From contig JAISCQ010000045.1 in the NCBI GenBank assembly GCA_031265445.1, positions 1 to 57,112 on the forward strand: 57,112 nucleotides of DNA, given 5' to 3'. The DNA comes from Bacteroidales bacterium (lineage in GTDB: Bacteria; Bacteroidota; Bacteroidia; Bacteroidales; UBA4181). A program made the position numbers and the translations under genes. This document shows positions 38,654-47,675 of the stretch, one piece after another; the stretch's first letter is position 1, and every line of letters starts with the position of its first letter. Below the pieces are notes generated by a model. That model searched no databases and was not told the origin of the DNA. It was given only the letters and a program-made list of their open reading frames with translations.

Positions 38654-39625
38654 TCAACTGAAAATTTTAATCTTTTGGTTTAGTTTCTTCCCCACTTCTT
38701 CGATCATGATCCGCGTCATATCGCCGAGCGAGTAGGAACAAGTGCTTCCCCACTGCTGACGCGCTACCGAATCGTCGATGCTGCGCGGCCACGAGTCTGC
38801 TATAGCCTGTCTGAAATCGGGTTTATAAGTCATCTTGAAATCGGGAATATATTTGGTGATTTCGGCTGCCAGTTGTTTCGGGGTGAAACTGATGCCGCCA
38901 AGATTGTAACTCGACCGCACCCGGATTGCCGAGGTCTCGGCTTCCATCAATTGAATGGTCGATTTCACGGCATCGCTCATGAACATCATTGGCAGGGCGG
39001 TATCTTCCGAAAGAAAACATTCGTAGCGGCCGTTGCGGATGATATCGTAGAAAATCTCTACGGCATAGTCGGTAGTGCCGCCGCCAGGCTCGGTTTTGTA
39101 GCTGATCAGGCCGGGATAGCGAATACTGCGTGCATCGATGTGGTAACGCTGGTGGTAATATTGCATCCAACGTTCGCCGGCCAATTTGCTGATGCCATAC
39201 ACGGTGTTGGGTTCCATCACGGTGAACTGCGGGGTGTTGTCGCGCGGGGTGGTAGGCCCGAATACTGCAATAGAACTGGGCCAGAATATTTTCCTGATCT
39301 CGGGAACTTCCTTGGCCAGGTCGAGGATATTCATCAAACTGTCCATATTGATATTCCACGCCTGGATAGGGATACGTTCGGCATTGCCCGACAATACCGC
39401 GGCCAGATGATATATCTGCGTAATTTTATGGCGGATAACAAAATGAATGAGCCGCTTATCGTCCATCACATCCAGCAATTGAAACGGTCCGCCTTCTATA
39501 ATGTCTTGTGGCGGATGCTTGATGTCGGTGGCGAAAACATGTTCGGCGCCATACAGGTTACGTAAAGCAACTGTCAGTTCCGAGCCTATTTGCCCGGCTG
39601 CTCCGATAATCAAAATATTGTCCAT
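38654..39625 (-). CDS. NAD-dependent epimerase/dehydratase, L-threonine 3-dehydrogenase-like
   Basis: 323 residues. Extended short-chain dehydrogenase: NAD-binding NILIIGAAGQIGSEL at the N terminus, active-site Ser in FWPSSIAVFG and the YGISK Tyr-Lys pair near 144-148. The segments TPRDNTPQ and YPGLISYKTEPGGGTTDYAVEIFY are characteristic of the UDP-galactose-4-epimerase-like L-threonine dehydrogenase, which oxidises threonine to 2-amino-3-ketobutyrate. The usual partner, glycine C-acetyltransferase, is not adjacent, so the threonine assignment rests on motif likeness. Confidence 0.85.
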   Translation of the reverse strand: MDNILIIGAAGQIGSELTVALRNLYGAEHVFATDIKHPPQDIIEGGPFQLLDVMDDKRLIHFVIRHKITQIYHLAAVLSGNAERIPIQAWNINMDSLMNILDLAKEVPEIRKIFWPSSIAVFGPTTPRDNTPQFTVMEPNTVYGISKLAGERWMQYYHQRYHIDARSIRYPGLISYKTEPGGGTTDYAVEIFYDIIRNGRYECFLSEDTALPMMFMSDAVKSTIQLMEAETSAIRVRSSYNLGGISFTPKQLAAEITKYIPDFKMTYKPDFRQAIADSWPRSIDDSVARQQWGSTCSYSLGDMTRIMIEEVGKKLNQKIKIFS

Positions 39626-39718
39626 TTTTGTCCTGAATTTTGAGGCAAATTTGCGCGATCGCTGATCATGAAAATATGATTTTTATTTGTTTCTGAAAAT
39701 ATCCTGCTCCAAAAACTA

Positions 39719-39726
39719 TAATTTTG
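39719..39726 (+). promoter_or_regulatory. -7 box before the small coiled-coil gene
   Basis: TAATTTTG matches TAnnTTTG, 40 bp before the ATG at 39766. It supports that ORF being real. Confidence 0.4.
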
Positions 39727-39765
39727 CCGTTTTGTGACCCAATATGAACCGCTAAAATCGAATCG

Positions 39766-39981
39766 ATGAATCGCAACGATCAAACAAAAGAACGTGTCAA
39801 GCTGGAAAAGGAGTTTTCCAAAGAGACCAAAAAATATTTGAAGCAAATCCAAAAGCTAACCGATGAAAACACCCGGTTGAAAAAGGAAATTGCTTCTTTG
39901 AAACGAGAGTTTAAAAAACTGACCGGCCGTAAACCGGGACAGCCCATTTTCGAGATCGTCAGGGATATCGATTCCGAATAA
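39766..39981 (+). CDS. Small basic coiled-coil protein, unknown function
   Basis: 71 residues, very rich in Lys and Glu. Residues 8-52 form a heptad-like coiled coil (EKEFSKETKKYLKQIQKL, then DENTRLKKEIASLKREF). The tail GRKPGQPIFEIVRDID is not coiled. A TAnnTTTG box precedes it, and no other gene overlaps in the opposite strand. It may be a dimeric structural or nucleoid-related protein, but no family is recognised. Confidence 0.55.
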   Translation: MNRNDQTKERVKLEKEFSKETKKYLKQIQKLTDENTRLKKEIASLKREFKKLTGRKPGQPIFEIVRDIDSE

Positions 39982-40154
39982 ACTCAAGACATAGAAGAAA
40001 AATAAATCAAGCTTCCGGAATTTATATGTATTTTTGTGAGGAAAAATCAGTGATATACAGTTCTGAAAATAAAAGATCCGGTGGACAAAGTAACACATTT
40101 TTATATTCAAAAAAAGGAAATACCTTTGAGCCGAAGAATTAAAATGAGAGGATA

Positions 40155-40841
40155 GTGGGGCTTTGGAAAACAAAACGTTTCGTTCTTTGCTTTTGTGCGT
40201 TGCCGTGTATTGCAGCATTCGCCGCCGGTCAGGATATTCCTGCGGATAAGATATTGCATTACGGCGAAGTAATTCTTTCGCTTGACGCCGCCTCATGTCC
40301 CCGGCATGAGATCGCCATTGACAACGACACGCTGGCGGCTGCTTTCCGTATAGCCATGACTTATTATCCCGAATTGTGCGGCCGGAAGATACAGGTGCAA
40401 TACGGATGCATCAAAACTTCCATGGCGGCGCAACCGCGTATGGGATCGGTTTTCCGCAAGCGCGACAAGCGGACGTACAGGGTGCTGATCAACAGGAATC
40501 TGCAGAAAGCGCAGGCGCGGCTGGTGTATGCCGCTCCGTTCGATGCCCGTGTCGGGGTGATGGGGCACGAGCTGGCACACATCCTTGACTATTCTTCCAA
40601 ATCGGGATGGCAGATGGTATGGACAGGCATCCGGTATCTCGGAAAAAAATACCGACGGACGATGGAACGGCAAACCGATTCGGTAGCCATTACACGCGGG
40701 TTTGGCTGGCAACTGTATCATTACGCATATTTTGTGATCCACGAAGCGGTCATTGATGATGCATACCGCCGGTATAAACTGGATATGTACCTGAAACCGG
40801 AAGAAATTCTGGAAATTGTCCGCTCTCAAACCGGTAAATAA
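40155..40841 (+). CDS. Secreted protein with HExxH motif, unknown family
   Basis: 228 residues from GTG, preceded by AGAGGA. The signal peptide ends about AAFAAGQ near residue 25. A central GVMGHELAHILDYSSK (residues about 136-150) is a HExxH zinc-binding motif. Further on, MERQTDSVAITRGFG carries an acidic residue that could be the third ligand. The pattern fits a small zinc metallopeptidase in the periplasm. The fold resembles proteins annotated only as putative metallopeptidases, and no substrate can be given. It is 61 bp upstream of elbB, same strand. Confidence 0.65.
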   Translation: MGLWKTKRFVLCFCALPCIAAFAAGQDIPADKILHYGEVILSLDAASCPRHEIAIDNDTLAAAFRIAMTYYPELCGRKIQVQYGCIKTSMAAQPRMGSVFRKRDKRTYRVLINRNLQKAQARLVYAAPFDARVGVMGHELAHILDYSSKSGWQMVWTGIRYLGKKYRRTMERQTDSVAITRGFGWQLYHYAYFVIHEAVIDDAYRRYKLDMYLKPEEILEIVRSQTGK

Positions 40842-40902
40842 TCCGATCCTCCTGCAAAATCATGTATCACAGGGCGGATCATCACATAAAAATCAAAAGA
40901 TC

Positions 40903-41550
40903 ATGAAAAAGTTTGCCATAGTATTGTCGGGCTGCGGCGTATACGACGGAGCCGAAATACACGAAGCCTTAACGTCCATGCTGGCTGTTAGCCGGAAGGG
41001 ACACAGTTATCAGGTGTTTGCACCCAACATCCCGCAGCATCATGTGATCAATCACCTTACAGGCGGGGAAATGCCTGAAAAGCGCAATGTGCTGGTCGAA
41101 TCGGCACGCATTGCACGCGGCAATATTAAGGATCTGGCCGCCTTCGATCCGTCGCAGTACGATGCTTTGCTGTTTGCCGGGGGATTCGGCGCTGTCAAGA
41201 ACCTGAGCGATTTTGCCTTCAAGGGCGAAAACTACAGTGTGATCGAACCGGTTGCCAAAGCGATCCGGGCGATGCACCGGGCCGGAAAACCCATTGGCGC
41301 CATGTGTGTATCGCCGGTGCTGGTTGCCGATACGATCGAGGGCGTAGAATTGACTGTGGGCGACCCGTGCGGCGCTTCGGAAGCGGCCGAGAAACATGGT
41401 GCAGTGCACAGGACGACCACCCACGGGGAAGTAACCGTGGACAGGAAAAACAGGGTAGCCACCACGCCGTGCTACATGCTGGATGCTACCCTTGCGCAGG
41501 TCGCCGACGGCGCCGACCATATCGTGGATGAATTATTGAAACTGATGTAA
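40903..41550 (+). CDS. elbB: ElbB, DJ-1/PfpI-like glyoxalase
   Basis: 215 residues from the ATG at 40903. An extended reading upstream has no family match and overlaps the previous gene. FAIVLSGCGVYDGAEIHEA opens the protein. LFAGGFGAVKNLSDFAF, GKPIGAMCVSPVLVAD (nucleophile Cys in the elbow) and TPCYMLDATLAQVADG complete the ElbB pattern. E. coli ElbB converts glyoxal to glycolate. The physiological role is uncertain. Its stop overlaps the sixA start by one base (TAATG). Confidence 0.88.
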   Translation: MKKFAIVLSGCGVYDGAEIHEALTSMLAVSRKGHSYQVFAPNIPQHHVINHLTGGEMPEKRNVLVESARIARGNIKDLAAFDPSQYDALLFAGGFGAVKNLSDFAFKGENYSVIEPVAKAIRAMHRAGKPIGAMCVSPVLVADTIEGVELTVGDPCGASEAAEKHGAVHRTTTHGEVTVDRKNRVATTPCYMLDATLAQVADGADHIVDELLKLM

Positions 41551-42035
41551 TGCCTGTCAGGATTCTTCATATTGTCCGTCACGGAAAAGCATTGCCGGAT
41601 GACCGCTCCATCCGCGATGACGACCGTCCGCTGCTCGAAAAGGGGATTGTTAACAGCGTGGCTGCGGCCAGGCGGCTGCATGCACAGTATGCTGCTCCCG
41701 GGCTGATCATTTCGAGCCATGCAGCCCGCGCGCTGCATACCGCGCACATCTTTGCCCGTGTGATGGGTTATCCGCACGGGCGGGTACAGGCGGACGAAAA
41801 ACTTTATACGGACGGGGAAAATGAAGCGTACTGCATCCTGGAAAGCTTACCTGACGACCTCGAAAGCGTGATGATCGTGGGGCACAATCCGGATGTGACA
41901 TACGTAGCCAGTACCTGTGCCGGGCAGAACATCGATTCGATCCCTGTATCGGGCATCGTAACCGTCCGTTTCGAAGCTGACCGGTGGCGCGAAATCGAAA
42001 AGGCGAAGACGAAGTGTACCGTCATCGAATATTGA
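41550..42035 (+). CDS. sixA: SixA-type histidine phosphatase
   Basis: 161 residues, a minimal phosphoglycerate-mutase-fold phosphatase. RILHIVRHGKA holds the phosphorylated His and Arg. LIISSHAARALHTAHIFA and SVMIVGHNPDVTYVA give the second His and the rest of the pocket. SixA removes phosphate from phosphohistidine in phosphorelay proteins. Translational coupling to elbB is suggested by the one-base overlap. The next gene is separated by array 4. Confidence 0.85.
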   Translation: MPVRILHIVRHGKALPDDRSIRDDDRPLLEKGIVNSVAAARRLHAQYAAPGLIISSHAARALHTAHIFARVMGYPHGRVQADEKLYTDGENEAYCILESLPDDLESVMIVGHNPDVTYVASTCAGQNIDSIPVSGIVTVRFEADRWREIEKAKTKCTVIEY

Positions 42036-42043
42036 CTGAAGTT

Positions 42044-42316
42044 TTGGGAGCATATTCACAATGGTTGGGAGCGTTCCCCCAGAGGTTGGGAGTATAGCCC
42101 CAAAGGTTGGGAGCTTAGCCCCAGACATTGGGAGCTTAGCCCCAGACATTCTGGCTTTAGCCCCAATCATTTTGGCTTTAGCCCCAGACATTTTGGCTTT
42201 AGCCCCAGACATTTTGGCTTTAGCCCCAATCATTTTGGCTTTAGCCCCAGAGGTTGGGAGCTTAGCCCCAGAAGTTGAGAGCATAGCTCCAAAAGCTGGG
42301 AGCATCCCTCATTCAT
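42044..42316. repeat. 21-bp tandem repeat array 4
   Basis: Thirteen contiguous 21-bp units run from 9 bases after the sixA stop to 2 bases before the trmN6 start. Units share TAGCCCCA, then a short variable part (GACA, ATCA or GAGG), then either TTGGGAGC or TTTTGGCT. There are two unit types, with the TTTTGGCT type in the middle and the TTGGGAGC type on both sides. The outer units are the most degenerate. No sequence likeness to arrays 1-3 beyond the period. Forward reading is stop-free, so the downstream gene could be read 86 codons longer. Confidence 0.95.
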
Positions 42317-42318
42317 TA

Positions 42319-43047
42319 ATGAAGACGCGCATGGGTAACGATTTTTTCCGTTTCAAACAATTCACCGTCAGGCAAGGCGGCGCGGCCATGAAGGTAGGCG
42401 TGGACAGCGTGCTGCTTGGCGCATGGGTCTCTGCGAACGATCCTGCCCGCATACTGGACGTGGGCGCCGGGACAGGGCTTTTGGCCCTGATGATGGCGCA
42501 GCGTTACCCGGAAGCGATGATCGACGCTGTTGAAATAGATCCGGAGGCTTGCCGACAGGCGCTCGAAAATATTGCCAATAGCCCCTGGAGGGATCGTATC
42601 CGTGTCATTTGCGGCGATTTTCGCGATGATGCCGGACATGGTCGCTCCCGTTACGACCTGATCATCAGCAATCCGCCTTATTTCACGGCTTCGCTCAAGC
42701 CATCGGATGCAAAACGTCATGCAGCCCGGCATAACGACAGTTTGCCGCATGGTCGCTTATTGGCGGAGTCGGCAAAATTACTCGCCGATGCCGGCGTGCT
42801 GGCCGTAACGCTTCCTTCCGCCGAAGCTTTAAGATTCATTGACAAAGCGGCGGCATGTGGTTTGTTTGTCAAACGCAGGCTTCACGTGCAGTCGATTCCC
42901 TCGAAACCTGCCTTCCGGATACTCGTGGAACTGTCGAAAACAAAATATCCGCAGGAAGAAGAAACATTGTGCATCGAACGAATCGACCGGCTGGATTTTA
43001 CCAGTGAATATAAAGATTTAACACGCGCGTTTTATTTAAAGTTTTAG
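42319..43047 (+). CDS. trmN6: tRNA1(Val) adenine-37 N6-methyltransferase
   Basis: 242 residues from the ATG at 42319. A second ATG at 42331 (MGNDFFRFKQF) fits most homologues even better. GGAAMKVGVDSVLLGAW opens the domain, ILDVGAGTGLLALMMAQR binds SAM, and ISNPPYF is the N6-adenine catalytic NPPY motif. RHNDSLPHGRLL is also typical of the YfiC/TrmN6 family, which methylates A37 of valine tRNA. The open frame reaching upstream through the repeats is not counted as coding. Confidence 0.9.
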   Translation: MKTRMGNDFFRFKQFTVRQGGAAMKVGVDSVLLGAWVSANDPARILDVGAGTGLLALMMAQRYPEAMIDAVEIDPEACRQALENIANSPWRDRIRVICGDFRDDAGHGRSRYDLIISNPPYFTASLKPSDAKRHAARHNDSLPHGRLLAESAKLLADAGVLAVTLPSAEALRFIDKAAACGLFVKRRLHVQSIPSKPAFRILVELSKTKYPQEEETLCIERIDRLDFTSEYKDLTRAFYLKF

Positions 43048-43084
43048 ATTTTCATAAGATGAAACGTACAAACCTGATCTCTTG

Positions 43085-43939
43085 ATGACTGTAAAGAAAT
43101 ACTTTTCGCTGGTTAAATTCGCCCATACCGTTTTTGCGGCGCCCTTCGCCATGATCGGCTATTTCCTGGGCGCGGTATATGCCGGAGCCGGCTTCAGCTG
43201 GCTGACGTTCCTGCCGGTGATCCTTTGTATGGTATTTGCCCGCAACGCGGCTATGGGATTCAACCGCTACGCCGACAGGTTGATCGATGCCAAAAACCCC
43301 CGTACCGGACAACGCGAGATACCGTCGGGAATTATCAGGCCGGAAGCGGCGCTGGCTTTCGTTATGGTCAATGCGGTGGCTTTTGTGGCAGCATGCCGGT
43401 TTCTCAATCCTACGGTATTTTACCTGTCGCCGGTGGCGTTGCTGGTGGTGCTGGGCTACAGCCTCACCAAGAAATACACCGCGCTGTGCCATTTCGTACT
43501 GGGCATTGGATTGTCGCTGGCGCCCGTTGGGGCGTACCTGGCTGTTACGGGTACATTTGCCCGGTTGCCGCTGATGTTTTCTTTGGTGGTATTGCTTTGG
43601 TCGGGCGGATTCGACATTATCTATGCCCTGCAGGATGAAGATTTTGATGTACGGGAGCGGCTTCATTCCATCCCTGCATGGTTGGGAATACGCCGCGCGT
43701 TGATCGTTTCGTCGGTGGTACATGCGCTTGCAGGCATACTGGTGGTTCTGATCGGTATTTCCTGGAATTTTGGAATCTGCTATGCCACAGGCGCCGCCAT
43801 TTTCCTTTTCCTGCTGCTGTATCAGCATCTCATTGTTCAACCGGATGATCTGAGCCGTGTCAATGCTGCATTTTTCACATCCAATGGCATTGCCAGCGCC
43901 GTATTTGCAACATTTACTGTTCTCGACCTGTTTTTGTGA
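43085..43939 (+). CDS. UbiA-family prenyltransferase (menaquinone-type)
   Basis: 284 residues, integral membrane, seven to nine helices. The first Asp-rich site is NRYADRLIDAKNPRTGQREIP (two halves: NRYADRLIDAKNPR, TGQREIPSG). The second is YALQDEDFDVRERLHSIP. Both bind polyprenyl pyrophosphate through magnesium. This UbiA group includes the prenyltransferase MqnP of futalosine-route menaquinone synthesis and UbiA itself. The first is the more likely in Bacteroidales, but the route genes are not in the window. The start is the ATG at 43085; the TTG just before it adds nothing. Confidence 0.85.
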   Translation: MTVKKYFSLVKFAHTVFAAPFAMIGYFLGAVYAGAGFSWLTFLPVILCMVFARNAAMGFNRYADRLIDAKNPRTGQREIPSGIIRPEAALAFVMVNAVAFVAACRFLNPTVFYLSPVALLVVLGYSLTKKYTALCHFVLGIGLSLAPVGAYLAVTGTFARLPLMFSLVVLLWSGGFDIIYALQDEDFDVRERLHSIPAWLGIRRALIVSSVVHALAGILVVLIGISWNFGICYATGAAIFLFLLLYQHLIVQPDDLSRVNAAFFTSNGIASAVFATFTVLDLFL

Positions 43940-44066
43940 CTTTTGCCTGTATCCCATTCGAAATAATTATTTCATTTTCAGCGAAATTCATGTCATCAAA
44001 CCATCACGATATATTTATTTTTAGATTTTTTTATATGTTTTAACACCTGTTAACAAATACAACATA

Positions 44067-44074
44067 TAACTTTG
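44067..44074 (+). promoter_or_regulatory. -7 box of the NEW3-ABC operon
   Basis: TAACTTTG, a full TAnnTTTG match, 56 bp before the ATG at 44130. Confidence 0.5.
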
Positions 44075-44129
44075 CAACCTGTATTGGATAACCATTTAAA
44101 AGTTTTTTTCAGGAAGATTTTTTATAACC

Positions 44130-45272
44130 ATGCGAACAAAAGTATCAGGAATCATTTTTTTCTCCCTGTTGGGATGGATGGCCTTGGGTATTTGCCGTGC
44201 GGAAAACCCGAAAGGCGTCACGTTGTACACCCCTTATACGCAGATTTCGGTGCCGCCGGGCGAATCCATCGACTATAGCGTAGACGTGATCAATGGCAAC
44301 GAAGCTGTTGAAGACCTGGATGTTGCCGTGTCCGGAATACCGCGCGGATGGAATTACGAGTTGAAATCGGGCGGATGGAAGATCGGACAGATTTCGGTGC
44401 TTCCGGGCGAGAAGAAGACCTTGTCGTTGAAAGTGGAAGTGCCCGTACAGGTGAACAAGGGATCATACCATTTCAGGGTCAGTGCGGGCAATCACTCGCT
44501 CCCGCTGACAGTGACGGTATCGGCCCAGGGAACATACAAAACGGAATTTACCACCGACCAGGCCAATATGGAGGGGCAGTCAAGCGCTTCCTTCAATTAC
44601 AACGCCAGTTTGCGTAACCGTACCGCCGAAGAGCAGTTGTACGCACTGGCGTCCAACGCTCCCCGCGGATGGAACGTATCGTTCCGCGCCAACGGCAAGC
44701 AGGTAACATCGGTTGAAGTAGCGCCTAATGCTACCACCAGCGTCAGTATCGAAGTAAAACCGCCATCTTCGGTCGAAACCGGAAAATTCAAGATCCCGGT
44801 ACGCGCTTTTACAGCGTCTACATCGGCCGAACTGGACCTCGAAGCGGTTATTACCGGCTCGTACAGCATGGAACTGACCACGCCCACCGGTTTGCTGAGC
44901 TCGAGCATCACGGCAGGCGATATCAAAAGAATAGAATTGGAAGTGCGTAATACCGGGTCGTCCGAACTGCAGAGCATCGAATTTTCATCAAGCAAACCTG
45001 CCGATTGGGACGTCATCTTCGAACCGGACAAGGTAGAATCGCTGATTGCGGGTTCGAGCACCACGGTGACGGCTACCGTAAAAGCGTCGCGCAAAGCCAT
45101 ACCCGGCGACTATGTCGTGAAAATGACTTCCCGTACCCCGGAAACCTCTTCTACAGCCGATTTCAGGATCATGGTGAAGACTTCCATGCTGTGGGGCTGG
45201 CTTGGGATACTGGTCATTGCGGCTGTGCTGGGCGGCGTATATTATCTGTTCCGGAAGTATGGAAGGAGGTAG
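44130..45272 (+). CDS. NEW3-domain membrane-anchored exported protein
   Basis: 380 residues. Signal peptide ends ICRAENP near 25. Three Ig-like beta sandwiches follow. Each carries the NEW3 pattern of IPRGWNYELK, APRGWNVSF or KPADWDVIFE, with a Gly-rich or Pro turn and PGEKKTLSL-like strands. A single C-terminal membrane helix (LGILVIAAVLGGVYYLF) and basic tail anchor it in the membrane, facing out. NEW3 proteins with such an anchor are typically encoded with ABC-2 transporters, exactly as here (ATPase 3 bp downstream). The role in the export complex is unknown. Confidence 0.82.
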   Translation: MRTKVSGIIFFSLLGWMALGICRAENPKGVTLYTPYTQISVPPGESIDYSVDVINGNEAVEDLDVAVSGIPRGWNYELKSGGWKIGQISVLPGEKKTLSLKVEVPVQVNKGSYHFRVSAGNHSLPLTVTVSAQGTYKTEFTTDQANMEGQSSASFNYNASLRNRTAEEQLYALASNAPRGWNVSFRANGKQVTSVEVAPNATTSVSIEVKPPSSVETGKFKIPVRAFTASTSAELDLEAVITGSYSMELTTPTGLLSSSITAGDIKRIELEVRNTGSSELQSIEFSSSKPADWDVIFEPDKVESLIAGSSTTVTATVKASRKAIPGDYVVKMTSRTPETSSTADFRIMVKTSMLWGWLGILVIAAVLGGVYYLFRKYGRR

Positions 45273-45275
45273 CCC

Positions 45276-46217
45276 GTGGAACCGAATGTGATTGAACTAA
45301 ACGGCCTGACCAAAAAGTACGGGTCGTTCACAGCGGTCGACGACCTCAGCCTGAGTATCCGCAAAGGCGAGATTTTCGGCCTGCTGGGACCCAATGGCGC
45401 TGGAAAGTCCACCACGATCCTGATGATGCTGGGATTGACCGATCCCAGTTCGGGAACTGTCGCCGTGTGCGGAATCAATTCCACCAAACAGCCTGTGGAG
45501 GTGAAACGAAAAGTAGGTTACCTGCCCGAAGATGTCGGATTCTATGACGACCGCACCGGACTGGAAAACTTGGTATACACGGCGCGGCTGAATAGCATGG
45601 CGCCGGCAGAAGCCCGGGACAGCGCCTTGCAATTGCTGGAACGGGTGGGCCTGTCGAACGACCTGACCAAAAAAACCGGCAAATATTCGCGCGGGATGCG
45701 GCAACGGCTCGGACTTGCCGACGTGCTGATCAAAAACCCGGAAGTAGTGATTCTCGACGAACCGACCCTGGGGATTGACCCTGCCGGGATGCGTGAATTT
45801 ATGGAACTGATCCTGCGGTTGAGCCGCGAAGAAGGGATCACGGTACTGTTCTCGTCGCATCACCTGCACCAGGTGCAACAGGTGTGCGACCGCGTAGGCC
45901 TGTTCGTCAAGGGACGATTGATTGCCGAGGGCGACATAAGATCGCTGTCGCAACAACTGTTCGGCAACGAACCGGTCATGATCGAAGCCGGGGCGCTCCA
46001 TCCCGACAAACGATTGCAGGAAGCGATCGGCAGCATTGAAGGCGTCAATACGGTTCGGCTGGAAAATAATATCTTCCGCATCGGTTGCTCGCGGGATGTT
46101 ACGCCGGCCATTGCCGAACTGATCGTCAAATCGGAAGCAGGACTCTGTTACCTGCAAAAAAGGGAATATGGACTCGACGATATTTATAACCGATATTTTG
46201 AAGGAGGTGAATCATGA
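45276..46217 (+). CDS. ABC-2 type transporter ATP-binding protein
   Basis: 313 residues from GTG, 3 bp after the NEW3 gene. Walker A LGPNGAGKSTT, Q-loop region YLPEDVGFYDD, signature YSRGMRQRLGLADVL (SRGMRQR in place of LSGGQ), Walker B VVILDEPTLGIDP and H-loop SSHHLHQV. The C-terminal 90 residues are the regulatory part usual in Nod-/copper-exporter-type ATPases. It overlaps the permease start by four bases, so the two form one exporter. The substrate is unknown. Confidence 0.93.
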   Translation: MEPNVIELNGLTKKYGSFTAVDDLSLSIRKGEIFGLLGPNGAGKSTTILMMLGLTDPSSGTVAVCGINSTKQPVEVKRKVGYLPEDVGFYDDRTGLENLVYTARLNSMAPAEARDSALQLLERVGLSNDLTKKTGKYSRGMRQRLGLADVLIKNPEVVILDEPTLGIDPAGMREFMELILRLSREEGITVLFSSHHLHQVQQVCDRVGLFVKGRLIAEGDIRSLSQQLFGNEPVMIEAGALHPDKRLQEAIGSIEGVNTVRLENNIFRIGCSRDVTPAIAELIVKSEAGLCYLQKREYGLDDIYNRYFEGGES

Positions 46218-47194
46218 AATTATTCGATACATCAAGCGCCAATGGCGTCATGCATCCTTTCCGGGTGATTGTCGGCAAGGAAATATCCGACCACATACGG
46301 AGCTGGCGCTTCATCATCTTAGCGGCCATCATCCTGCTGACATGCTTTGGGGCGCTCTATACCTCGCTGAGTAACTTCAGCAAGGTGATCAAGCCCACCG
46401 ATCCCGAGGATGCGTTCTTTTTCCTGAAACTGTTCACCGCATCCGACGGAACATTACCTTCATTCCTCGTTTTCATCAGTTTCCTGGGGCCGCTGCTTGG
46501 CATCAGCCTCGGGTTCGACGCCATCAATACCGAACAGAACCGGGGTACGCTCAGCCGCGTGCTGGCACAACCCGTACACCGCGATTACCTGATCAATGCC
46601 AAGTTTGTAGCGGCATTGACCGTAATCGGCATCATGTTCTTCGCCCTTGGATTCTTAGTGTTCGGCATCGGGCTGATCGCTGTCGGCATACCGCCTACAG
46701 CCGAGGAATTTCTGCGCATTGTGTTTTTCATCCTGTTGAGCGTCTGTTATGTGGCTTTCTGGCTCAACCTGGCCATCTTTTTCTCGGTTCGGTTCCGGCA
46801 GGCGGCCACATCGGCATTGGCATGCATTGCGGTGTGGTTGTTTTTCAGCGTGTTCTACAACATGATTGTGAGCCTGGTCGCCAAAGCCATCATGCCGTCC
46901 GAAATAGCCTCGGAATACCAGATGCTGGGCTTCCAGCGCTTTATCCTGAACCTGTTGCGTGTGGCGCCCGGTCAATTGTTCAACGACGCTTCCACTACCC
47001 TGCTGATGCCGAACGTGCGAAGTCTTGGCCCGCTGACCATGGAGCAGGTGCAGGGCGCCATACCCAGCCCCCTGCCGCTCGGACAAAGCCTGCTGATTGT
47101 CTGGTCGCAATTAACCGCGCTTGTAGCCGGTACGGTTATCTGGTTCGGACTGTCGTACTTGTCGTTCATGCGACGGGAAGTACGGTCGAGATGA
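46214..47194 (+). CDS. ABC-2 type transporter permease
   Basis: 326 residues, about six membrane helices (for example FIILAAIILLTCFGALY, FLVFISFLGPLLGIS and FIVRIVFFILLSV-like segments in the middle). A large external loop sits between the first two, and there is a terminal basic tail RREVRSR. The SLGFDAINTEQNRGTLSRVLAQPVHR motif (GFDAINTEQNRGTLSRVL is the key part) is characteristic of the ABC-2 family next to Nos/Cop-type ATPases. The last codons overlap an ATG as ATGA, the start of a broken reading frame. Confidence 0.88.
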   Translation: MKLFDTSSANGVMHPFRVIVGKEISDHIRSWRFIILAAIILLTCFGALYTSLSNFSKVIKPTDPEDAFFFLKLFTASDGTLPSFLVFISFLGPLLGISLGFDAINTEQNRGTLSRVLAQPVHRDYLINAKFVAALTVIGIMFFALGFLVFGIGLIAVGIPPTAEEFLRIVFFILLSVCYVAFWLNLAIFFSVRFRQAATSALACIAVWLFFSVFYNMIVSLVAKAIMPSEIASEYQMLGFQRFILNLLRVAPGQLFNDASTTLLMPNVRSLGPLTMEQVQGAIPSPLPLGQSLLIVWSQLTALVAGTVIWFGLSYLSFMRREVRSR

Positions 47195-47526
47195 AAACAC
47201 TCAACACACATCATCTGCACGACGTTGCTTGCGCTAATGATTTCGGCGCAGTCCACCTGTCGTCGGGTATCTCGAAAACGATCACCAGTAATTCGATTGC
47301 GCATTGGAACAAAGGCGTATTGCCATATTCCAAATTTGTCCCGCATGGCTCGGCAAGCCACTTGGCGCCGGTCGACGGAACCAAGGTGTGGTTCAGCAGG
47401 CGACCGGTTCCGAACGAAACTCCCGTGATTTATATTCTTGAAGGCGAGAGATACGGGCAAGATATATTTTCTTGCATGACCGAAATGGATAAACATAAAA
47501 TTGCCTATCCAAACCTTATTTGTTAA
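47191..47526 (+). pseudogene. Degenerate gene remnant after the ABC permease
   Basis: A 111-codon frame starts with ATGA overlap at the permease stop, but its content is not protein-like. One base out of frame lies THIICTTLLALMISAQS, a typical Bacteroidetes signal peptide ending in SAQ. This suggests a former secreted protein with a frameshift. The end, YILEGERYGQDIF, resembles YLEDEGYGQGVFF encoded at the second copy near 47780. Not listed as functional. Confidence 0.4.
47337..47475 (+). repeat. Degenerate direct repeat, copy 1
   Basis: About 140 bp shared with 47676-47815. The core GCATGGCTCG...GGCAAGCCACTTGG and GACGGAACCAAGGTGTGGTT is followed by GGCGACCGGT, with a few base changes and an indel. 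It contains nested inverted repeats (CCGGTCG with CGACCGG; GAACCA with TGGTTC). It probably derives from duplicated coding sequence. Confidence 0.75.
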
Positions 47527-47675
47527 AAATGTTAAAAATATAAAAAAATCCATCCATCATGTAAAATTGCGTAAGTTCGGCATAATTTTTGTAATATTTT
47601 TTCAAAAAATCGTTCGTATGATTGACCTTAATTTGGAAAGTAAAAAATCGGACGAGAGCGCATCGCAGGTGATGT

